Source: a virus. From it: a DNA stretch of 41,103 nucleotides. A program made the translations under genes and the position numbers. The notes under the pieces are model-generated. The model did not search any database. It was given only the letters and a program-made list of their open reading frames with translations, and was not told where the DNA came from. This document shows positions 37,083 through 41,103 of the stretch, piece by piece; positions within the stretch are counted from its first letter, which is position 1; each line of letters begins with the position of its first letter. The stretch is from the IMG/VR virus record IMGVR_UViG_3300031885_000044, positions 1-41,103 of that record. One strand, 5' to 3'.

Positions 37083-38307
37083 ATTTAAGCCAACAACAGC
37101 TCTTTATAAAATTAAAACCCTATTGCGAAATATAAATAGGGTTTTTGTTATTTCAGGAGGCCAAGGGGCAGGTAAAACCATATCCATTCTTATGTTAATC
37201 ATAGATTATGCCCATCGTAATGATAAAAAGAAAATATCAATTATTTCTGCCGAACTTTCAAAAATGAAAAAGACAGTTGTAAAGGATTTTCTAGAAATTA
37301 TGAACGATTGGAATATGATTGACATGGGGCGTTGGCATGCAACAGAAAACACATTCACATTCAAAAATGGCACCTTTATTGAGTTTTTAGGGCTTGACAC
37401 GCATGATGTCGGTAAAGGAATGAGGCGTGATTTGGTTTATTTTAACGAAGCTAATAAATTAAAACAAGAAGCTTATAGACAGGTTGGTTCTCGATGTAAA
37501 TTGAATATTATAGACTTTAACCCTGATAAACGTTTTTGGGGACACGACTTGATTAATGAAAACAATTTTATAAATCTGACTTTTAATGACAATGAATTTC
37601 TTAGCGAAGAGGAACGTGAAAGTATTTTGGAGTACTATAAAAAAGGATACGCAGAGGATGGAGCGATTATAAATGAGTATTGGGCAAATATTTGGCGTGT
37701 TTATGGATTGGGTGAGATTGGCAGTGTTGAGGGCAGGATTTTTACTCATTTTAAACCGATAAAGTTTAGTGAATACATGGCCATAAATTCACCTAAAACA
37801 TACGCAATAGATTGGGGTAAAAATCACGGGTTCGGAATAATAGAAGGCAAATTTGATAGGTATTATAATAACCTCTATGTTAATGAATTGAACTACAAAA
37901 GTGAGAACAAATTAATCTCTGAGCTTACTGATTATGACAAAGCTTCGATAAACAATAAAGAAAACGGAGGCATAATAGTTTATATGGTTAGAAAACTAAA
38001 TATACCAAAGGAATCTATAATAGTTTGCGATAGTGCGGTGCCTGATAATATAAAACTCTTACGTGCCCATGGTTGGGAATATGCATATGGAATAGATAAG
38101 CCCAAGGGGTCTGTAATGGCTGGAATTTCACTGCTACAATCTACAAACGTGTTTTATACTGATTTCTCCGCTGGTATCGAGCACGAGCATCAAACATACC
38201 AATATCGAGCTGATAGGATGGGAGTTGTTGATGATGAGGTGCTAAAAGAAAATGATGATTTGATAGACCCTATTAGGTATTTGCGTAGGCATTACGAAAA
38301 GGCATAA
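37075..38307 (+). CDS. terL: Terminase large subunit
   Basis: ATP-driven packaging motor and nuclease. The 410 residues show Walker A GGQGAGKT (28-35), Walker B LVYFNEAN (about 120-127, glutamate at 125) and a C-terminal RNase H-like nuclease with acidic residues in YAIDWGKN (about 246), IIVCDSAVPDN (about 319) and DLIDPIRY (about 398). ATG 37075 was chosen over an upstream TTG (37051). A bidirectional terminator follows. The family (Terminase_3-like) includes headful and cohesive-end packaging types; the mode cannot be read here. Confidence 0.93.
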   Translation: MFKFKPTTALYKIKTLLRNINRVFVISGGQGAGKTISILMLIIDYAHRNDKKKISIISAELSKMKKTVVKDFLEIMNDWNMIDMGRWHATENTFTFKNGTFIEFLGLDTHDVGKGMRRDLVYFNEANKLKQEAYRQVGSRCKLNIIDFNPDKRFWGHDLINENNFINLTFNDNEFLSEEERESILEYYKKGYAEDGAIINEYWANIWRVYGLGEIGSVEGRIFTHFKPIKFSEYMAINSPKTYAIDWGKNHGFGIIEGKFDRYYNNLYVNELNYKSENKLISELTDYDKASINNKENGGIIVYMVRKLNIPKESIIVCDSAVPDNIKLLRAHGWEYAYGIDKPKGSVMAGISLLQSTNVFYTDFSAGIEHEHQTYQYRADRMGVVDDEVLKENDDLIDPIRYLRRHYEKA

Positions 38308-38340
38308 AAAAAGCCACGAATTAACGTGGCTTTTTATTTG
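38308..38340. terminator. Bidirectional terminator
   Basis: aaaaagccacg (38308-38318) pairs with cgtggcttttt (38325-38335) over 11 bp with a 6-base loop, flanked by A-run and T-run, so it works for both TerL and the convergent minus-strand gene. Confidence 0.9.
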
Positions 38341-38352
38341 GCAACTAATAGT

Positions 38353-38802
38353 TTATTGTTGATTATACTTCCTAACTAAAGCCTTGCTTGCTATTTTAGT
38401 GCTTTGGGTGCCAGACGGCGTGACAGTAGCCCTATAAAATTGGTAGCTAGATGGAGAAATAACAAAACTACATGTTTGTTCTGCAACATTAGATAAAGTA
38501 AATGCAGTTATTCCTGCTATATCACTATATTTAATACCATCTACAGATCCCTGTGGCTTTACGGTTCCCGCAACAGTTCCCGAAATAGTATTCAATGTGC
38601 ACTGAATTGTAACATGAATATTCGCACCATGTACGATACAATACTGATATTTCACAGTCGTATCAGTGATTGTGTCGGTTGCTGCATGTCCTACCACAGA
38701 AAGCAAATTACCAACAGCCGCATAGGTTATTTTAGGCCCAGCAACTTGAGCCTTTAAGCCAATCGTCAGCATCAAGGCCAACATAAAAAAAATTGTTCTC
38801 AT
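38353..38802 (-). CDS. Secreted protein on the minus strand (moron-like)
   Basis: Encodes 149 residues with a cleavable signal peptide (MRTIFFMLALMLTIGLKAQ, cut probably after KA-Q). The mature part is beta-rich, Thr/Ser/Val-rich, with two cysteines in a Tyr-Gln-Tyr-Cys-Ile context. It is the only minus-strand gene in the packaging region and has its own terminator, the signature of a moron: a gene unrelated to virion assembly that is often expressed to alter the host surface. On its strand a box tatattta at about 38834-38841 differs from TAnnTTTG by one base. Confidence 0.65.
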   Translation of the reverse strand: MRTIFFMLALMLTIGLKAQVAGPKITYAAVGNLLSVVGHAATDTITDTTVKYQYCIVHGANIHVTIQCTLNTISGTVAGTVKPQGSVDGIKYSDIAGITAFTLSNVAEQTCSFVISPSSYQFYRATVTPSGTQSTKIASKALVRKYNQQ

Positions 38803-38828
38803 TGTTAAAATTTTTTAGTTAATAATTA

Positions 38829-38861
38829 TTGCGTAAATATAAATATAAATAGCTAAGTTTG
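38829..38861 (+). promoter_or_regulatory. Promoter of the portal operon
   Basis: ttg (38829-38831) and taagtttg (38854-38861), spacer 22 bases, upstream of portal ATG 38893. It restarts transcription after the minus-strand gene. Confidence 0.6.
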
Positions 38862-38892
38862 TACGATTTAATGTTGTAAAACATCTATATTA

Positions 38893-40143
38893 ATGAGTTG
38901 GTTTCGAAACATATTAGGCTTAGGATTCTTAGACGATATTATAACGTCAATTAATAGACAAATAGACGGCACGGCCGAATATGGCAACATATCGAGTGAC
39001 TTTCAAAAACTAAACGCTGTTTTCTCTAATCCTGCATTATTAAAAGTGATAGCTTTGCAATGTGATTTATTTTCATTGGGCGAGGTTTATGTGTATAAGG
39101 ATGGTAGGATAGTTGAAAACGACCCATTCCTTGAAATGATTAAAAAGCCAAACATATTTCAAAAAAAGTCACAATTCCTTTGGGATGTTATGTTTTGGAA
39201 TATGATTGGCAATACTTACAATTATTGCGAATCAAAATTAGTGTCACCTGACAATAATCTCTACATACTAGAAAATAACAAAATGGAGTTCCCTATAGAA
39301 ATGTTAAAATATAGGGATAAAATAGTTTTATCTAAGTCTGTAAAAAAACAAATAGATAACTTTTCTGTAAAATATATCTATGCTGATGGATCGGCCACTG
39401 ATTTAAAGTGGGGCAACATTATTCATACGCCAGACCTTACTAACGGAACTGGCAATTGGTTCCGCGGTGCTAGTAGAATTGATTCTCTTTATAAGATAAT
39501 TTCAAATTCAGAGGCTTCAATGGATGCCTTGAATATAAATATCCGTTATAGTGGTAAATTCTTGGTAGCTGGAAAATCAGATCCAGACAATACATCACAA
39601 TTGCCAATGGGTGAACCTGAGAAAACTGATATTGAAACAAAAGTAAATGGTAGTAAATCGGTTCATGCGGTTAAGTCAATGATTGACATTAAGCGTTTTG
39701 TCGAAAATATTGCGGCTTTAAAATTAGATGAAATAAATCTCAATCAGTACTTTTTGATAGGAACAGCTTATGGAATACCAAAAGATGTTTTAGAGGCTTT
39801 TAATTCTGGAACATACGAAAATCAGGAGAAAGCAAGGGGTGCGTTTGTGTCTTATTGCCTACAGCCAAAAGGAAAATTATTCTTTGAAGGCCATTCTGCT
39901 TTTTTCGGGTATGATGTTTTAGGCAAATCAATAGTTGTAGATTGGGAGCATTTGCCATTTATGCAAGTATTCGCCAAAGAACGTGCTGAAACGCTTAAAA
40001 TTCAAACTGAATCGTTATTGAACTTAATGAAAGCAGGGGTTAAATTGGAAGAGATAAACGAAATGTTGGATACTGAATTTACAGAACTAGACTATGAATC
40101 AGCTCAAAGAACAACTCAAAGCACAAATAGCAAAGGAGCTTAA
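38893..40143 (+). CDS. Portal protein, HK97 type
   Basis: Forms the dodecameric DNA gateway at the head vertex. The 416 residues match HK97-like portals in size and pattern: NPALLKVIALQCDLFSLGEV (about 48-67), NDPFLEMIKKPN (about 76-87), GNIIHTPDL (about 174-182), and YGIPKDVLEAFNSGTYENQE near 300. The gene follows TerL in the usual order and precedes the protease. Confidence 0.9.
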   Translation: MSWFRNILGLGFLDDIITSINRQIDGTAEYGNISSDFQKLNAVFSNPALLKVIALQCDLFSLGEVYVYKDGRIVENDPFLEMIKKPNIFQKKSQFLWDVMFWNMIGNTYNYCESKLVSPDNNLYILENNKMEFPIEMLKYRDKIVLSKSVKKQIDNFSVKYIYADGSATDLKWGNIIHTPDLTNGTGNWFRGASRIDSLYKIISNSEASMDALNINIRYSGKFLVAGKSDPDNTSQLPMGEPEKTDIETKVNGSKSVHAVKSMIDIKRFVENIAALKLDEINLNQYFLIGTAYGIPKDVLEAFNSGTYENQEKARGAFVSYCLQPKGKLFFEGHSAFFGYDVLGKSIVVDWEHLPFMQVFAKERAETLKIQTESLLNLMKAGVKLEEINEMLDTEFTELDYESAQRTTQSTNSKGA

Positions 40144-40207
40144 TCCTGAGATAAAAAAGGTTTTAGAAAAAAGATTATCTAAAATTGATAAAGACGTAAT
40201 AAAATGA
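40094..40207 (+). CDS. Tiny coupled ORF between portal and protease
   Basis: Encodes 37 residues (MNQLKEQLKAQIAKELNPEI...), an amphipathic helix. It starts inside the end of the portal gene in another frame and its TGA overlaps the protease ATG (ATGA at 40204-40207). The helix and the tight coupling support a real product, possibly a scaffold-like peptide or a translational coupler. Confidence 0.5.
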   Translation: MNQLKEQLKAQIAKELNPEIKKVLEKRLSKIDKDVIK

Positions 40208-41004
40208 ATGTATTTTGCAAAGAGTTAAATAAAGAGTTTGAAGATAAAGAGTCGATGTTTTTAGAGCTATCTAAAAATGAGTCTAAAATAGTTGAATTAA
40301 AAAAAGCAGCTATAAAAGAAAGCGATTCTATATCTACATTTTTTGTCTTAAAAGACAATGCAGAAAAAGCGCTATCATTCGTAAAAGAAGGGTTTGTTTA
40401 TCCAGTCATAAACACCACTAACCTTATGGATTCTCACGGGGATGTTCATTTTCCTAACATTTGGAACAAATCATTAAAAGATAAAGCCAAAAAGATTTTT
40501 TATGTTTTAGAACACAAATTATCGCTTGATAACGTTATTGCTTTTCCAAACGATGTTATTGCTTTTGTTAAAACAATTTCTTGGGTAGATTTAGGATTTG
40601 ATTTTGAGGGAGAAACACAGGCGTTGATTTATGAGATACCAAAAGATAAGATAAAGATACAACGCGTTAAAGAACTGCTCGAAGAAAAAACAGCCTTTGA
40701 AAATTCAGTGCGAATGCGTTATATTACAATGAATCTGGCTGTTAATTCAAAGAGTCCAGATTTGGCAAAAAACAAGGCGCTTTGGGATGAAAGAATTAGT
40801 AAAGTAGCCAATAAAAAAACAGCTGAAGAGCAAGGGTACTTTTGGGCTGTAGATGAAGCAAGTATCGAGAAAGAAGGTAGTTTGTGTTTGTTTGGTTCGA
40901 ATAGCGCAACGCCGATACTATACGAAGCCGCAAATAGCACTTCAAACAAAAATGAGCCGTTACAAAACACTCAGGAAACAAAAAGAAAAGCATTTATTAA
41001 TTAA
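40204..41004 (+). CDS. Prohead protease, HK97 type
   Basis: Cleaves the capsid scaffold domain during head maturation. In 266 residues: FVYPVINTTNLMDSHGDVHF (about 64-83) and IFYVLEHKLSLDNVIAFPND match the prohead protease segment with the catalytic His at about 104. The C-terminal part (EGSLCLFGSNSATPILYEAA) resembles the usual end of these proteases. It directly precedes the capsid gene across the circular join. The Ser nucleophile is not assigned with certainty. Confidence 0.8.
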   Translation: MNVFCKELNKEFEDKESMFLELSKNESKIVELKKAAIKESDSISTFFVLKDNAEKALSFVKEGFVYPVINTTNLMDSHGDVHFPNIWNKSLKDKAKKIFYVLEHKLSLDNVIAFPNDVIAFVKTISWVDLGFDFEGETQALIYEIPKDKIKIQRVKELLEEKTAFENSVRMRYITMNLAVNSKSPDLAKNKALWDERISKVANKKTAEEQGYFWAVDEASIEKEGSLCLFGSNSATPILYEAANSTSNKNEPLQNTQETKRKAFIN

Positions 41005-41103
41005 CACTGTAAAATTATGTTTACTTACAAAACAGACGCCCAACTAGAGGCGATGAGTGCGGCCGAAAGAGATACTTACGCCACCGACAAAAGAGAGCAC
41101 GAG
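40977..41103. repeat. Terminal overlap of the circular contig, copy 2
   Basis: Identical to bases 1-127. It includes the end of the protease gene and the first codons of the capsid gene. Confidence 0.9.
41017..41103 (+). CDS. Capsid gene 5' end, duplicate of 41-127
   Basis: The first 29 codons of the major capsid gene, cut by the window end and identical to 41-127. It should be merged with the 41-1363 entry when the genome is circularised; it is not a second gene. Confidence 0.9.
   Translation, partial: MFTYKTDAQLEAMSAAERDTYATDKREHE

Overview
The window is a complete, circular tailed-phage genome (about 40.98 kb) of a Bacteroidetes host, very probably a flavobacterium-like one. Bases 1-127 recur exactly at 40977-41103, so the contig closes on itself and the capsid gene spans the join. 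Evidence for the host group: AT-rich DNA, promoters with the Bacteroidetes -7 box TAnnTTTG, FISUMP domains in a tail fibre, and A-rich start regions in place of Shine-Dalgarno sequences. An HK97-type head, a single tail tube protein, a long tape measure and no visible sheath point to a siphovirus. I see no integrase, transposase, polymerase or tRNA gene.

Layout, read round the circle. Packaging and head genes run from 36.2 kb through the join: lipoprotein, TerS, TerL, a minus-strand secreted protein, portal, a tiny coupled ORF, prohead protease, major capsid protein. Head-tail joining and tail genes fill 1.4-17.7 kb: adaptors, tube protein, small assembly proteins, tape measure, distal tail proteins, a FISUMP fibre and a LamG-like protein. 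Lysis and membrane genes follow to 19.8 kb. A regulatory interval at 19.83-20.45 kb holds two promoter-terminator units that look like small RNAs and one probably leaderless minus-strand gene. The early region (20.4-36 kb) consists of successive transcription units. It carries YqaJ exonuclease, a PD-(D/E)XK-like protein, a beta-class DNA methyltransferase, an O-like initiator with internal iterons and a DnaC-like loader.

The outstanding feature is in this early region. Three transcription units (20.96-23.65, 26.99-28.65 and 32.60-35.40 kb) are filled with small genes separated by about 20 imperfect palindromes built like integron attC sites: an R'' core ending in TAAC, a long imperfect stem, and an R' core starting GTTA. 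They all point in the transcription direction and sit beside unrelated genes. Each cassette's two ends are complementary to each other, usually for 9-10 bases, as expected if cassettes circularise by IntI-type recombination. No integron integrase is encoded, so this is a phage-borne CALIN-like array (cluster of attC sites lacking an integrase).

A second layer appears new to me. In at least seven junctions the start codon and 14-22 N-terminal codons lie inside the attC loop and right arm, so the ORF crosses the presumed crossover point and usually ends in the TAA of the next R''. Four of these gene bodies contain no methionine of their own. Recombination would therefore swap N-terminal leaders between protein bodies. 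Cargo includes a Mom-like DNA-modification protein and a Lar-like restriction-alleviation protein, so the arrays may be an exchangeable anti-restriction and accessory gene store.
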